Shown here: positions 52,020-64,000 of the stretch, piece by piece | Numbering within the stretch: the first letter of the stretch is position 1 | How the letters are laid out: each line of letters opens with the position of its first letter | DNA from: Trichoplax sp. H2 | Taxonomy: Eukaryota; Placozoa; Uniplacotomia; Trichoplacea | Assembly: GCA_003344405.1 (NCBI GenBank) | Contig: NOWV01000008.1 | Coordinates: 1,054,001-1,118,000, forward strand | Length of the DNA: 64,000 nucleotides | Reading direction: 5' to 3' | Notes under the pieces: generated by a model | Database searches by the model: none | Told to the model about the DNA's origin: nothing | What the model saw: the letters and a program-made list of their open reading frames with translations, nothing else | Translations under genes and position numbers: made by a program

Positions 52020-53423
52020 ATGAACCAGGAACAAGCTCAAACATCCCACAAAATTATTGAAAAACGCCGACGAGATAGGATAAACAATTGTCTTGCTGAA
52101 TTAAGTCAAGCAGTACCGCCAGCATTTGCAAGTAAAGTAAGTCTAAGTACATTAAGTAAAATTCTATCTCACAGTGTCATTAGATTACTATCTTTCCTTA
52201 ATACCTACTATTTGTTAATCTTCTATTTCTATATTAGTAATTAGTTTGATGAAAGGAAATATACTCTCTCTCTTGTTCATTTACTTTTAGTTTTTACCAT
52301 TTTGATTCAAATATTCGATCTTAAATGAGTAATGCTCAAAATACTATTTTATATATAGACATCAGGAAAATTGGAAAAAGCTGAAATATTAGAAATGACA
52401 GTTCACTACTTGCGAGTTCTACATGCTTATGGCATTCGCTTAGATAGTCCAGGTACCTTAATCATAACATTGCAGCTTTAAGGCCTTACTAATAGCCGAA
52501 ATTCGCTACAAAAACACTAAAAATCATTGATAATATAATTGATCAATAATAAAGAGTAACGATAATTTTATTAACTTTTATATTTAATCTGGATGCATAG
52601 CTGATCAACCCATCATGCTGCATAATTCGCCGGAAGTTCAGTATGAGATGTTACATCAACATTACAGAAATGGTTATTCCGATTGTATACGTGAAATATT
52701 ACAATATTTTATCGATGTTGAGGGGACAAGTCCTCAAGATCAGCGATGCAATCAGATATTCAGCTATCTTCAGGTATTGAACATGGATGATTATAGATCA
52801 ACAACAATAAAAATTTGTGTTTGACTAGACTTATCCTATGCCATAACAATGCGATTTTTTGGTATCCATATAAGACCTTATAGTACACAATTTTCGAAAA
52901 TATTTTAAAATGTTTCTATGTCATTTTTTAGGCTCGAATCAATAAAGGACTGCATCAATCGTATGATGAATCATCGGCATCCTATCATCGCGGGCAATCT
53001 AATGTTAGCAATGGCGGCAACGCTAGTAATAATGCTAACAGTATTAGTAATAGCAACCACAATAACAATCCCAATGGGAATTTAAATGGTAAAGATCGAA
53101 GAAATAAACCGTCTACTCAAGCTTTTCTACGATCACATTTAAATGCTAATACTAAAAGTAATCGAGAGACAATGCATTCTACTCCATCACCAGCTGATGT
53201 TAATAATGCTGGTTTACCTAATCTGCCGTTACAGCTACAACAGGCGAGTGTCTATCCGAATGTTTATCAAAATCATGGAGGCATTCAGTACGGTATGCAT
53301 ATGCCAACAAGTACATCAACGGGCTTGCTGCAAAATGCCTGCTGTCTACCATCATCGCACCCATCTTCTATTTCTAAAGCAGTTAATGATCAAAGCAATT
53401 CTCTACTACACGGCTCAATGTAA
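52020..53423 (+). CDS. HELT: HELT/HEY-type bHLH-Orange transcriptional repressor
   Basis: Nuclear repressor of the HES/HEY/HELT superfamily. Exons: 52020-52136, 52359-52452, 52601-52773, 52932-53423; 291 residues, in phase throughout. The bHLH covers about residues 9-65 (TSHKIIEKRRRDRINNCLAE, then SGKLEKAEILEMTVHYLRVL). The Orange domain covers about 83-122 (EMLHQHYRNGYSDCIREILQ). The SHK(I/V)IEKRRRDRIN basic region has neither the Pro of HES nor the Gly of HEY and matches vertebrate HELT. The tail is Asn/Ser-rich and ends HGSM; no WRPW- or YRPW-type Groucho motif is present. HEY remains an alternative assignment. Start chosen because the ATG opens the bHLH exon; an added 5' exon is possible. 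Confidence 0.9.
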
Positions 53424-54422
53424 AATGCTAATATTGCATTCTATTGACGGAAAGATACCGGTAACAATTTCTATCAATAACGATTATTATATTGTTGTAA
53501 AAGGTATCTTTAATATTAATACAATCATTCTGTTATTGTAAACGTGGATAATTGATAATTCAACAAATCATTGATGAAAGCAGTAAATTCATCAGTTCTT
53601 ACGTGCTATGAAAAATGACTTTCTCTAAGTACTGAGAATCTCAGCGATTATTGATATAAATACCTAGATATTTCATTAGGCTTATGTAACATGAGTAAAT
53701 TATTACTAGTTCTAGATTCTGGTTTAATTCATAATTGTTTATAATAAAGTAAGCAAATGGATTTATTTTATTGTATAGTAGTAGTGAGTTGTACTAATTG
53801 AAATCTAAATAATCTTCATGAATTTTAATATACCATGAAATGAATTTATTCTTTATTAATAGCTTGCGTTATAAATTCATTTTTTCACATTTTCAGATTG
53901 ATATTGAATGTATCGGAAAATGTAATACAATTTGTCAAAACATTTCTTGTCTTAATTATGAATATAAATGTATTTAAGATATCATCTTCATATGTGCTCG
54001 ACGAAGGATACAATAAAAAAAATTTAGTAAGATAAAATATTCGAAAAAATAGCTTAATGCTACCGATTCGAGATTAAAAGTACTTGTGTGACGATTTCGT
54101 AACGCAATTGTAACATACATGTAAAACTCAGATTACGAAAGTATGCAGTTTACTGTAAACACAATTGATGGCCTAAATTACTACAGTACACTCAGTGTCT
54201 TTATTTAAGGATGATATTATGTAATATGCCATCAAAAAATCGTTCTATTTTCTGTCTAAGCAAAATAAAGTGATTGCAATCTATGAATATCATCAATAAA
54301 AGAACTGCTATACTAGACTCTATAACTGTAGTAATATAATAGTAATCAAAGTAGTATAAAAATCTGATATATATTTACGTTGGCTTTATTAAATTACTTT
54401 TCTCTATAGAATTACTATCTAA
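53424..54422. other. Gap between converging HELT-like and transporter genes
   Basis: AT-rich 3' flanks of two tail-to-tail genes. An AATAAA-type signal for the + gene is visible around 54010-54016. Nothing else is seen. Confidence 0.5.
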
Positions 54423-57400
54423 TTATTTCAGTCCGGCAAGAGGAATTTCAGCTAGATCAAAGATGCAAGAAAACATGTAGAATGATGCAGCGACATAAGT
54501 TAGGTAATAGGTCATTCTACTCATCGGATAGGGGATATGAACGGTCCTATAGAATTGAAATTTATGAACAATATAATTTCAACATTATGACTGAAAGCTA
54601 CTAGCCAACATAATATTTATAATATTAGGCAGTTTGCAATTAAGACTGATTTAGTAAAGAAAACTATTCAAAGTTAATGCTAATACCGGTAATATTCAAT
54701 AGGACTTTATTAAATATAATGTTTCTGTATGATATTAGATTTAATTTAAGAAACTTACTTTAAAATTTCATGATGTTCAGCCGCATAAATCATTAAAGGT
54801 AAGAAAAATCCAGTTTGGATATTGAAACAGAAGGAGGAGAAAAAATTAAGAATTTTTATAAACGCCTAAAGGGAAATAGAACGATAGTCCAAGTTATACC
54901 GCACGTATCCTAAAACACTTTTTTGATTGACGTAATATTTTTAATCAAAAACCTTTACCTCTGGATTTGTTAGACTAACTAGAAATACGATTGTAAATAC
55001 AATTGCTTCTACCAACTTCTGAATTAATCTGTTGATATTGAATAACAAAGACATATTTCTAACTTACATTGGGTTGTTGTATGAATAACACTAATACGAG
55101 TATAGCAGATGATATGCCAAATTTTAGGAACAGGTATATTAGTAAGAAAATATTTGGTGCTCAAGCACGTACATCCTAGGGGTTAAGAAGCTAAATCTAG
55201 GATTAGCTAAAAGTTGCTGTTTTTCTCGATTAATGAAGTATTGGTCAACTTTTTCGTACATTCGATGAAATAATCCGTTCACTAAGTTAAAAAATTACAA
55301 TAAAAGTGAGTTAGATACTTAATTTTCCATTATAGTAAGAATTTTTTAAATATCTTTAGCAATATCCAAGTCAGCATACGGCTACTATCAGTGAAAAAAT
55401 TGCCAATCACGTAACAAATTTTACTAAACAATCGATTTCTGCTCATTCTATTAACATCTATAACCGTTACCATATTTCTTGCAGTCCACTATTTAATAAT
55501 GAAATAATACTAACGATAATAACGAAAGACAGTGATTTAACGTCTTAAAAACAACAAGATCTTGCTTAGTCAATTCCTATTTAAAGTACGGCATCATACA
55601 GCATCATATTGATAGCTACCAGTATTAGAGATGAAGAAATATCCTACCACAGTTGTAAAAATAAAAAAAATGCCTTGGTACAAAGGCGGAATCAGTTGGC
55701 TGTACAATTTATTATTCTAGCCAATAAATTCAATTCAATAACGTTTCAAGTTACACACTGCAGTGTGATATTTGGCACACTTCAGATGTACAATACCTTA
55801 AGACTAATAAACTTATGATATATAGATGAAATTAATAGAGTAAATCATAGCATAAAAAATGGTTCAAAAAAGCAAACTAGCATTACAATTAAGTGACAAT
55901 AATCCTTTAGGAATCTCAATTCATGTGAAAGGAGTTTAGGTTAATTATTTTATGATATCTTCTTTACATCTCTATTTAATAAATACGATATGAATTCAGT
56001 TATTTCAAGGATACAGTACGGTAATAATTACATTTCAATTACTAACTTGTTGTATCGCTACTGGCGTAACTTTGTCGTTAGATAATAGAAAGAATTTTTG
56101 CCGTGTTATTTGGATAGAAAATTATGTTTTGCTAAAATCCAGCTGTTTTTAAAAATAAATGATCTTTATGATTTCGCCTTTTCTGATTTAAGAATATCCT
56201 TTGCTACTAAACAATACTTTACAGTTAAAATGTTTATAGAATGGCGTCTAAGTTGTTTTATTCTTCTATGTTAATAGGTGTTGGTTTATAGCATTAGTAT
56301 GAATTAACCGTACAATAAAAGAAACATTATAATATTGTAAGTTAATAGCTTTTAACTTAATTTAAATACCAAACGATAACGTAAATCTAATCACATTATG
56401 TTTAGGGTCATGAAGAGTAAATTACTCTTAATTAGTTTGAAAATGTTTGTAATTAGTGTCGACTGCCTTTAATTTAATTTTTTTGTTTGTTAGATATTAG
56501 AACGGTAGGAATTATTAGGAACCATATCGCATTTTACTTTTTCAATGGCTTATTTTTAGTTTTAGATCAGCAATCAAAAACTATCACTAATCGAAGAGTT
56601 AAATCTTTAGCCAGGTCTCCTTGAATTAAAAATATAAATTTTTAGTTTATGTGATGTGCCCATGAAATCATACGTAGTGAATGTTACTTTCTTGCATTCC
56701 ATAACAAAATTGTTCTCTTATAACTAAATTACGCATATTTAACTGTTGAACCCTAATGGATTTCTGTATATAATATCTAAATATAATAGAGATTTAGATA
56801 TGAGTACGCCAAGTATATTCAGCTATCGCACATAATTCATTGATGGCTAAGCACGACATATTCTAACTATAGTGTTTTACTTACAAATTTGTGTAGAATA
56901 GAAAACTATCATTAATATGCTTTTAGATATCAGTACCATAATATATAAAATATTGATGCTCAGTATAAGAAAAAAAATTAAAAGAATATCATAGAGTAAT
57001 CAAATCATAAAATTAATTAACAAGTAACCATTAAACTATGGCAATAGCCATTGGAGCTAAAATATAGCTTTTAAGCTTACCAAGATGAATTAGAGCTGAC
57101 CCCATAGTTAAATATGAAACCGTAATGCTGATAGAAATAAATGATTCTGTTAACCAAGCCAACCAGTCATACTGAGGATAATGTTGACGCAAAGTCTAAA
57201 TTATCATAAAGAAAATCATTCAATACTTGTAACATATAGGAGAATAACATTATGACATCAATTACTTTGTATATTTGTGGCTGAAAGTATTTTCACTATC
57301 AACTACGAAATATTTCTCATTTCATAGATCTATAATACCAGTTGCAGTGTTAGGTACTTATGATGCAGTAACATATAATTATCTTCATGAAATTAACCTT

Positions 57401-60400
57401 GGTTAAGACCACAGTAGAAATTATTCCGTGTCGTCTTGCTCTAAAGATGAAGCAAATTTCCAATTATACTTTCATGGTAACAAAATTTAATAAATATTTT
57501 TAAATCCTGAATCTACAGCTATAAGTAAATATGATCTAGAGTGCGATATTAATGTATTAATCTTATAATTTTGCAGGTAAAGCAATCAGGATATATCTAA
57601 ATTAGCTCGTGGACATATATACTAGACTGTAATTCAAAAGTTATATAATAGACCTTGCAAGAGAAACATTGCAAAAATGCTGGACTCCATCGATCGTTGC
57701 AAATGGAGAAACAGTAGCAGATACTTGCTCAGGACTTGGATGGCAAGTTTGTGGTACCACTCCAAGAACAGCATCAGACCTGATTAATATAAATTGATTA
57801 TGTACATTTTAAACAAGATTGATTGATATTCTTGCCATGTACCATAGACATCTAAACACTAAAAATTGTCGTTGATTGTTAATTCATTAATTTGAAAATT
57901 GCCGTATACGAATTATGTTGAATCATATATTGATATTACTAGGAATTATAGCTAAACAAGAATTTTCATTTCGATTTTATGTTGAGATAAGGATAGTACT
58001 GGGTTAGTGTTCTTGATATTCATACCATAAAATATCGACTATAGCCACAGTTATTAACGCTGCATCGATAGCTAAAATAAAACGCTGTATCTATACTCAT
58101 AGAGAGTAGAGTTCAGGCAGAAATAAGAATTTGAAGTCGTCAAGGAAAGCAACTAAATTGTAATTAGAAGTTAACTAATTTAGGTGACTTTTTACAACAT
58201 ACTTGAACAGGCTTGGCTTGTATCCTGTTATACATCATTGGCATAACATTAATGACTCCTCCTATAGAGCAAACAAAATAAACCATGAAGTAATGCTGTA
58301 ATACAAAAATGATAAAAATGATAAAAGTACGAACGTATGACGTCATAAAAACTAATAAAACATGTCATTATTTTTGATATTTTAAGGATACCCTAAATAT
58401 CAGCGTTATGGGGTTATTCATTAGCTGAAGATATATCATATTTAGTTAATTTCTTAAATATCTTTTGTCTCCGTTAATTAAAGAAAATTCTGGCAAGTCG
58501 AAAATGAAGTACAATATCTAGTAATGCTATTAATTAATTACCAAAGGCCACCGTCGAAACTAGCAGAGGAGATCCGACGTAATCCCAATTAGTATTGGCT
58601 ACTATATGCAGTTTTGATCCGACAACTAACGTTACAAATACCTGCGTAAAAATGAGGCACAAGAAAGAAAATTAGTCTATCCATTAAGAAATTGAAGGGA
58701 TTATTGATAGCTCTATTCAATAAACTATAATTTCGGAGCTATATACAAAGGTTTGCGTCGTATCTATTCATGCTGCGATCTAATACCAACATTGCTTAGC
58801 ATGTTAACCGTTATGGAGTATAAATTCTAAATTCTACAGAAAGCACCTATTCATGCTGCAATCTAATACCGATATTGCTTAATCTATTAATCGTTGTAGA
58901 ATAGAAATTCTAAATTCTTAAGAAATTGCTCAGGAGAATAACTAGTACTTCCTCCAATTATTTCCAATATCTATCTTTAGCATTATCAAGATGTCTCTAA
59001 AGTTGCTTACCGTGACGAGTAACATGATACACTTGACGAAAGTTAGGACAGTCACAAATGGTTGGACCATAAACCAAAGGAAGAGGACAAATGCGGCCCA
59101 AAACCAAGTAAAAAATGGAATAATATTGACATAACTAGGGGAAATGAACAAAATTGGAAAAAAATAATACTTCATCTTGACGCCAAGGTTTTAGTATTAA
59201 ATATTAATCACCAACTAGACATGGACTACTAGGTGATAATTATAGTAGCGCAGAATTTTGCTATAACGTACTGGATATATGAATTTTCTATCGAATTACG
59301 ATTTTTAAACGATAATTATATCAGTTACTAGTGACTATCTTTAATATCAAGATTATACTCTTGTATTAAAATTATTAAATTTAATCTGCTTACTTCGCTT
59401 GAATTAGCTGGCCATAAGCTTGGCTACCAGCGAGTACGTAGCTGATCAGAAGCGATGTCCTGAATATAAAATAAGTACGTGTTGAAATACTGCCAAGGAA
59501 ACAGCATAAAACCTAGCCAGTTATTATCAACATTGATTATCATTATAAATGTATTTAATATTTTATTAATTAAGTAGCCTGCAATTATAGCTACAAAGTA
59601 TCGGTATTAAGCCAATTTGGAGCTACTGAAGTAATACAATTGTAGAAGTGTTCGAGAAAAATACTTACAACACCGCAATAGTCGTTAAATCGAAGATTTC
59701 TCTAACACCTGGCAGCAAAAATAGTTTCGAGATCATGTATAGGTTAACCTCTTCATCGGAACTATCTTCATTTTCTTCTAAATTCTTCCCATCATCAGTT
59801 AGAGGCTGTTCTAAATCGATTTCCTCCATGTTCACAGGCTGAGAAGGATCACTGTCATGACTGAACTTTCTGCCAGAATTTATCAACTTTTCCTTCTTTT
59901 CATTCTCATCGCCTTGTGTGCCTTCTTTCTCATCAAAAGCTGTAGTCTTTTCTTCGTCAGTATCACTGGCAATCTCTTGTAACGGCTTTAGTAACTGTCA
60001 ATGTATTTAATTATATACTGTAGTCATTACCTTCCCGAACTAATTGCAACTAATTTATCTAACTATATGTGTATCAAAGCCATTTGTAATGACAGCGCTT
60101 GTCAATAGTAAAATAAGTAATAATATAAGAAATCTTTATAATCGGTACTTGATAAATTACCTGATGCCAATCTTTTCTTTTACAAATAACTTGCGCCTTC
60201 TGTAATAAATTCAGGAAGGCATGCATGGCAATTATCTTTAAAATAAAATAGAATTTATATTAAGTAAGATATTTATTTGAAGATACGATATCTATAGCTA
60301 CGTGTAGTTTCTATGGCTACCGTACTAGTACTAGAATAGTGGAAAAAATTTTAATATCGAAACATGCGAGTAGAGAAGGTATTGGTACGACAGCTATATT

Positions 60401-60706
60401 GTGCCAGAAATATTATTATGCATGGTAATTTATAAATCGAGTGCCATTCACTAAGTAGTAAAGTAGGGATTAAGTTGCTTATTTTATACCTGTGATATAC
60501 ATGATAACGAAACATCAAAAATCAATGGGCCTAAGCCAGAATGGGATAAGGTGACTGGTAAACCTTGAATTGAAAATTATATTAAAAATATTTAATTGCT
60601 GCGATGCATTACTTGCAGATTAATTATTTCAAATTTATTAAAGGCCCAACTTATCCTGACTAACCTAACACACCAACCCCCATAATCGCCGCAATAACGA
60701 TAAAGT
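54423..60706 (-). CDS. Amino acid/auxin permease (AAAP) family transporter, 5' end missing
   Basis: Multi-pass carrier, probably for amino acids, of the SLC32/36/38-related superfamily; substrate unknown. Minus-strand exons: 60706-60665, 60563-60490, 60235-60161, 59994-59669, 59459-59394, 59134-59011, 58641-58542, 58261-58203, 58090-58026, 57779-57654, 57440-57398, 57195-57081, 56619-56588 (tentative), 55159-55068, 55018-54959, 54865-54759, 54546-54423 (stop); about 540 residues so far. TM1 is IVIAAIMGVGVLGLPVTLSH. Others include SYVLAGSQAYGQLI, VAFGGVINVMPMMY, AVLGVVPQTC, SYLTMGSALIHL and LVEAIVFTIVFLVSLTNPE. A roughly 80-residue acidic cytosolic-type loop (DTDEEK...DSSDEEVN) lies between TM2 and TM3. 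The first coding exon and one loop exon near 55.2-56.6 kb are not resolved. Confidence 0.85.
58764..58929. repeat. Tandem duplication, period 83
   Basis: CTATTCATGCTGCGATCTAA at 58764 recurs as CTATTCATGCTGCAATCTAA at 58847. Both copies continue through ATTGCTTA and AAATTCTAAATTCT. It lies inside a transporter intron (58642-59010); the copies are about 80% alike by eye. Confidence 0.8.
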
Positions 60707-61066
60707 CTGAAAGATAAATAAATTAACGTTATGGATGTTAGTCGTAAATATGTTCAGAATAGCCCAATTAAATATAGAAATTATAACATTTAAAATATTT
60801 AAGAAGCATGCACGCAAGGACATCGATGCAATACTTTACAAAATGGAGTTTAAACAGAAAATCGTTGACACAAATGTAGTGCCATTGAAACCCCAATTAC
60901 TAATTAAATCACTACTTTTACTATTTATACTTCCGCGATAGTCAGTCCTACTTTGACTCTTTAGCTAGATAGCTTTAAAATGAATGAATTTATAGTTGAT
61001 CCAGGTGATTGTGATCATTAGCTGTAGTGTTGACGATTGACTGTGTAGTGTACGCATGTATTTAGA

Positions 61067-61225
61067 GTAGTCTTGGATGTCAAGACTACCTTGGTTTAAT
61101 AAACTATTTTAAAAGCCTAAGTCTAGTCTATACTTAGCTCGTTGGGGGCATATTTGGCTGTTGTAGCCTTAGTATTCGTACAGATTCAAAGACCCAGGCT
61201 TCCTTGTCGTGGGCTGAACACGACA
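61067..61225. repeat. Two short perfect hairpins
   Basis: GTAGTCTTG (61067-61075) pairs with CAAGACTAC (61081-61089). TGTCGTG (61205-61211) pairs with CACGACA (61219-61225). Both sit in a slightly GC-richer stretch before the LTR-like relic. Confidence 0.6.
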
Positions 61226-61892
61226 GTGATGTAATTCTTAATTACTTAATTGATTATTGATAAATGACATGGAATCAATTACTTATATATAAAAATTGGA
61301 TATTTAAATCTATGCATGTATTCGCCTGTTTCTGGCTTGGAGACAATTTCTATCATTGATACCCTCGACTCTTTATATAGCAGGTTAGTTTCCGAAATGA
61401 TATCGCAAAAATAAAAAAATGTCAACCAAGTATGATAGTTCAGACAAGTTATAAGTATTATAAATTAATAGGAACTATACGGTAGCAAAGCGGCTTGTTT
61501 CACTTTCATAGGGTGAAATTTAGGGTAATCCCACTTAGATTCCATATCATTGTCACGGTACGCCGTTACTAATTAAGTAACTGTAAATTAATGAATGCTT
61601 ATGAATAGATAAGATAAGGTTATGTGCTATGTTTTAATGCGCTTGTAGCTGATAATAGGATGGTAGAAATGAGATAAAAATAGAAGTTGTTAGCAGTTAA
61701 TTTACTGTAGGTTTATAAGTTGTGTTAATCTCTAAAAATTGAGCTGTATATGGACGAAGGTTAAGCGTCTTAACACCTGATAGCTTGTAGCTATCTAAGT
61801 CTGAGGATATCGACATGTATATTTAGTAATGGTATTATACTAATTAATGTAACTTGTAAAGCATGAATTCTCACTCGTTAATATTGGAATTC

Positions 61893-62138
61893 ACTGTAGA
61901 AACCTATTTAAGCGCGTGTGTTTGTAGAATAAAGAAAGTAATTGCTCAAGAAACGGCAAGACTCATATCGTGAAGAATAGTGTAATAATTAGTCAGTTGT
62001 CTGTGGAGATCAGCCGAGAAATCGAGTTCTCAAATACTTCTCTCATAGAAACTGAAAGTACTGGGAGAAATAGCCCAAGTTTTAAGTAACTACACTAGAG
62101 TTCTTTACATTCCTTTGCCACAAGTGAGGGTTGTGACA
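61893..62138 (+). mobile_element. LTR-like relic, copy B
   Basis: CTGTAGAAA (61893), TATTTAA (61905), AATAAA (61928-61933) and a CCTTTGCCACAAGTGAGGGT...TGTGACA end (62132-62138) parallel copy A at 5.1-5.3 kb. Spacing to the poly(A) signal is nearly equal; the remainder is about 60 bases longer. No coding frame is attached. Probably a divergent solo LTR of the same family. Confidence 0.4.
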
Positions 62139-63751
62139 ATCATATATACATCGGTGGTATAAGTACCTTTGCATTCAATACGGTATAAATTTAGCTTATT
62201 AATAAGATAGTTAGAAGCCTAGTCAATGGATATGATTGGATATGAGCTAAAAGATTAGAAGTTATTAGTTATCTTATTTCATAAGTAAGATTAAGCCAAT
62301 AATTTGAATGCATTTACTAAAAAACTAGGCCTCTTGCTTCTTATATGAAATAAGAAATCCTATGCATAGTCGATGCGGATGATTTTAATCAAAAATTCAT
62401 GTGTTAAAGTATTTCCTGATCGTATTTACTGTTATCGTACCTCACTAATAATGCATAAGTAATCATAATTCTCAACTGCTAGAGATAATAAAGTAACATG
62501 ATAGCATACAAGCTCCGTTTAACTTCCATAAGTAAAAATTTAAATTCAACTCGGATCAGTTTTTAAAAATTTTTATGGGTGTAAATCAGTGCAGTATATT
62601 TACATAGAATTTAGAAGAAATATCTCAAATTAGCGATCACTTAGGCATTCACAAGCCCTAATCTTAGATAGCAAGTGCATAAATGTTATATGACTTCATG
62701 AATAATATTGATCATTTAATCAGCTAATAAGGAGCACCAACGATAGCATAAAGATAAGGTCGAAAATCTTGGCTTAACTTAAAATTACTAATAAGAAATG
62801 ACCGTGAATGAAGCGAAAAGGAATGATTCTAATCTGAAAATTAATGAAATTATTCATAGTACCGAGTGTATTTACTATAATCTCATCTTCTGAGTAGTTT
62901 ATATCAATCGTAAATAGTTCAGACCAATCGTAAATGTTTGAGTACTGCAAACTAATGATAACCAGATCATATAAAAACCTCTTGTAGTCTAAAAAAAAAC
63001 AGGAATTAATGTTGCATATTTGAATTGGCGGATTTGTTTCTCAGAAGCATTAATGCAGATTCTACTGTATCAATAAGATGATTGTTAGTTCGGGATAAAA
63101 TGCGAATTCTAGGTAAATTGTTGGACTAGAAGTTATTAATTAGTTATCCTAGTAATAAAGAATAATGATAATAATTAAAAATATTGATTCAAAAACTGGG
63201 GTTAACTTGTATTATGTAGAAAGCAAAACCACAATTACTGTACTACAGGTATATGATCATCCTTGATCGATAAAACTAACTGTATTAAATATTACTTTTT
63301 TATCATAAATACATCAAAAATGATTGTAGTTCTAAAGTTATAGAAAGAGCCAAATGAGCATGGTAGCATCGGAGCCTCGTTTTGATTTATTTCATTAAAA
63401 GTCAACCCTAAACATCTTGTATCAGCTGCTGTAACACTTTTAACCATTAAAGTTAATACATGCTGTTGGGGTCCGATTTTTTACATTTAGATACTTACAA
63501 ACTTGAAAGTAGATTGCAAATTCGTCAAAACTATAAGGCTCCATAATGGTTATCACTTATCCACGTAGAATGAATAGCAATACTTTAAATCTATCAGGTG
63601 GAAACTTGTCGTAAATTTTTGCCTAATGTAGACTATAGAATCGTTTATAAAGCAACTTTAATCTAAAATTACTATTGTAAAATACTGGCAGTTTTTAATA
63701 TATCCTACGTTATAAATAGATTGGGTCAAGGTGAAAAAGATATTCATATAG

Positions 63752-63797
63752 AATAGGCAAAATCATTCTTATGGAATGACATCATTTCTTGCCTATT
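63752..63797. repeat. Compound hairpin
   Basis: AATAGGCAA (63752-63760) pairs perfectly with TTGCCTATT (63789-63797). Nested inside, TCATTC (63763-63768) pairs with GAATGA (63774-63779). No function is evident. Confidence 0.6.
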
Positions 63798-64000
63798 GTA
63801 TGGAACAATGTAATAGATTCAATAATTGATCCATTTCCATATTGATATATTGATTGCATAAGGTATAGACAGTCTTTAAGTCATATTTTGCCCATATGTT
63901 TTTATTGTTATTCAGTCCATGAACTAGTAATAGCAGCGTCATGGATGATCGATTAATGGTGAATTACGTAGGCAAAAGACATTAAAACGTGTAGCTTTGA

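Larger units (their letters stand above)
60707..64000. other. Gene-poor flank with relics and hairpins
   Basis: The missing transporter first exon should lie here or just beyond, but I could not place it. Other contents are two perfect short hairpins (61067-61089 and 61205-61225), an LTR-like relic (61893-62138) and a compound hairpin (63752-63797). The ORF at 60735-60941 on the + strand is unsupported. Confidence 0.5.

Noticed and set aside
57420-57480. Plus-strand exon-like peptide with a donor
   Set aside because: The opposite strand carries the 57440-57398 transporter exon (ARRHGIISTVVLTK); the plus frame is a shadow.
57603-57800. Cys-rich plus-strand reading frame
   Set aside because: It is the shadow of a minus-strand transporter exon (57779-57654) that fits the carrier fold and joins its neighbours in phase.
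60735-60941. 68-residue plus-strand ORF beside the transporter 5' end
   Set aside because: AT-rich composition, no family resemblance and no splice or start context; probably chance.
1-64000. CRISPR arrays, operons, ribosome binding sites and phage genes
   Set aside because: All recognised genes are spliced animal genes; direct repeats lack the regular spacer pattern of CRISPR.

Overview
The window is animal nuclear DNA: AT-rich, with short-exon genes whose introns obey GT..AG and whose exon phases join without conflict. A PaxB-type gene that keeps paired domain, octapeptide and complete homeodomain, small introns and dense gene packing fit a placozoan (Trichoplax/Hoilungia-like). That is an inference; another early-branching animal is possible.

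Eight protein genes were rebuilt exon by exon. In order: PaxB (+, 14.1-16.9 kb); ATAD1/Msp1 AAA ATPase (+, 20.4-23.6); POLR3D/RPC4, the RNA polymerase III subunit (-, 24.2-27.8); S-adenosylmethionine synthetase (+, 30.9-36.3); MOB1 (-, 38.2-41.6); an hnRNP H/F-type three-qRRM protein (+, 43.3-48.1); a HELT/HEY-type bHLH-Orange repressor (+, 52.0-53.4); and an amino acid/auxin permease-family transporter (-, 54.4-60.7, first exon not found). ATAD1/POLR3D, MAT/MOB1 and HELT/transporter are tail to tail. POLR3D/MAT and MOB1/hnRNP H are head to head.

The first 14.1 kb and the last 3.3 kb have no gene that I can defend. They hold decayed tandem repeats, hairpins and two related LTR-like relics 57 kb apart. 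The roughly 4 kb before the bHLH gene is also largely empty apart from one orphan ORF.

The strongest unexplained signal is a family of GTACA/GTACT pentamers arranged as nested palindromes (core GTACTGTACAGTAC). They crowd the intergenic and intronic DNA between about 16 and 44 kb, especially upstream of ATAD1, in both head-to-head promoter regions and in MAT intron 2. They are nearly absent from the two flanks. The genes themselves are mostly conserved housekeeping functions with no operon-like pathway; the two developmental transcription factors (PaxB and the HELT-like gene) sit beside the largest empty stretches.
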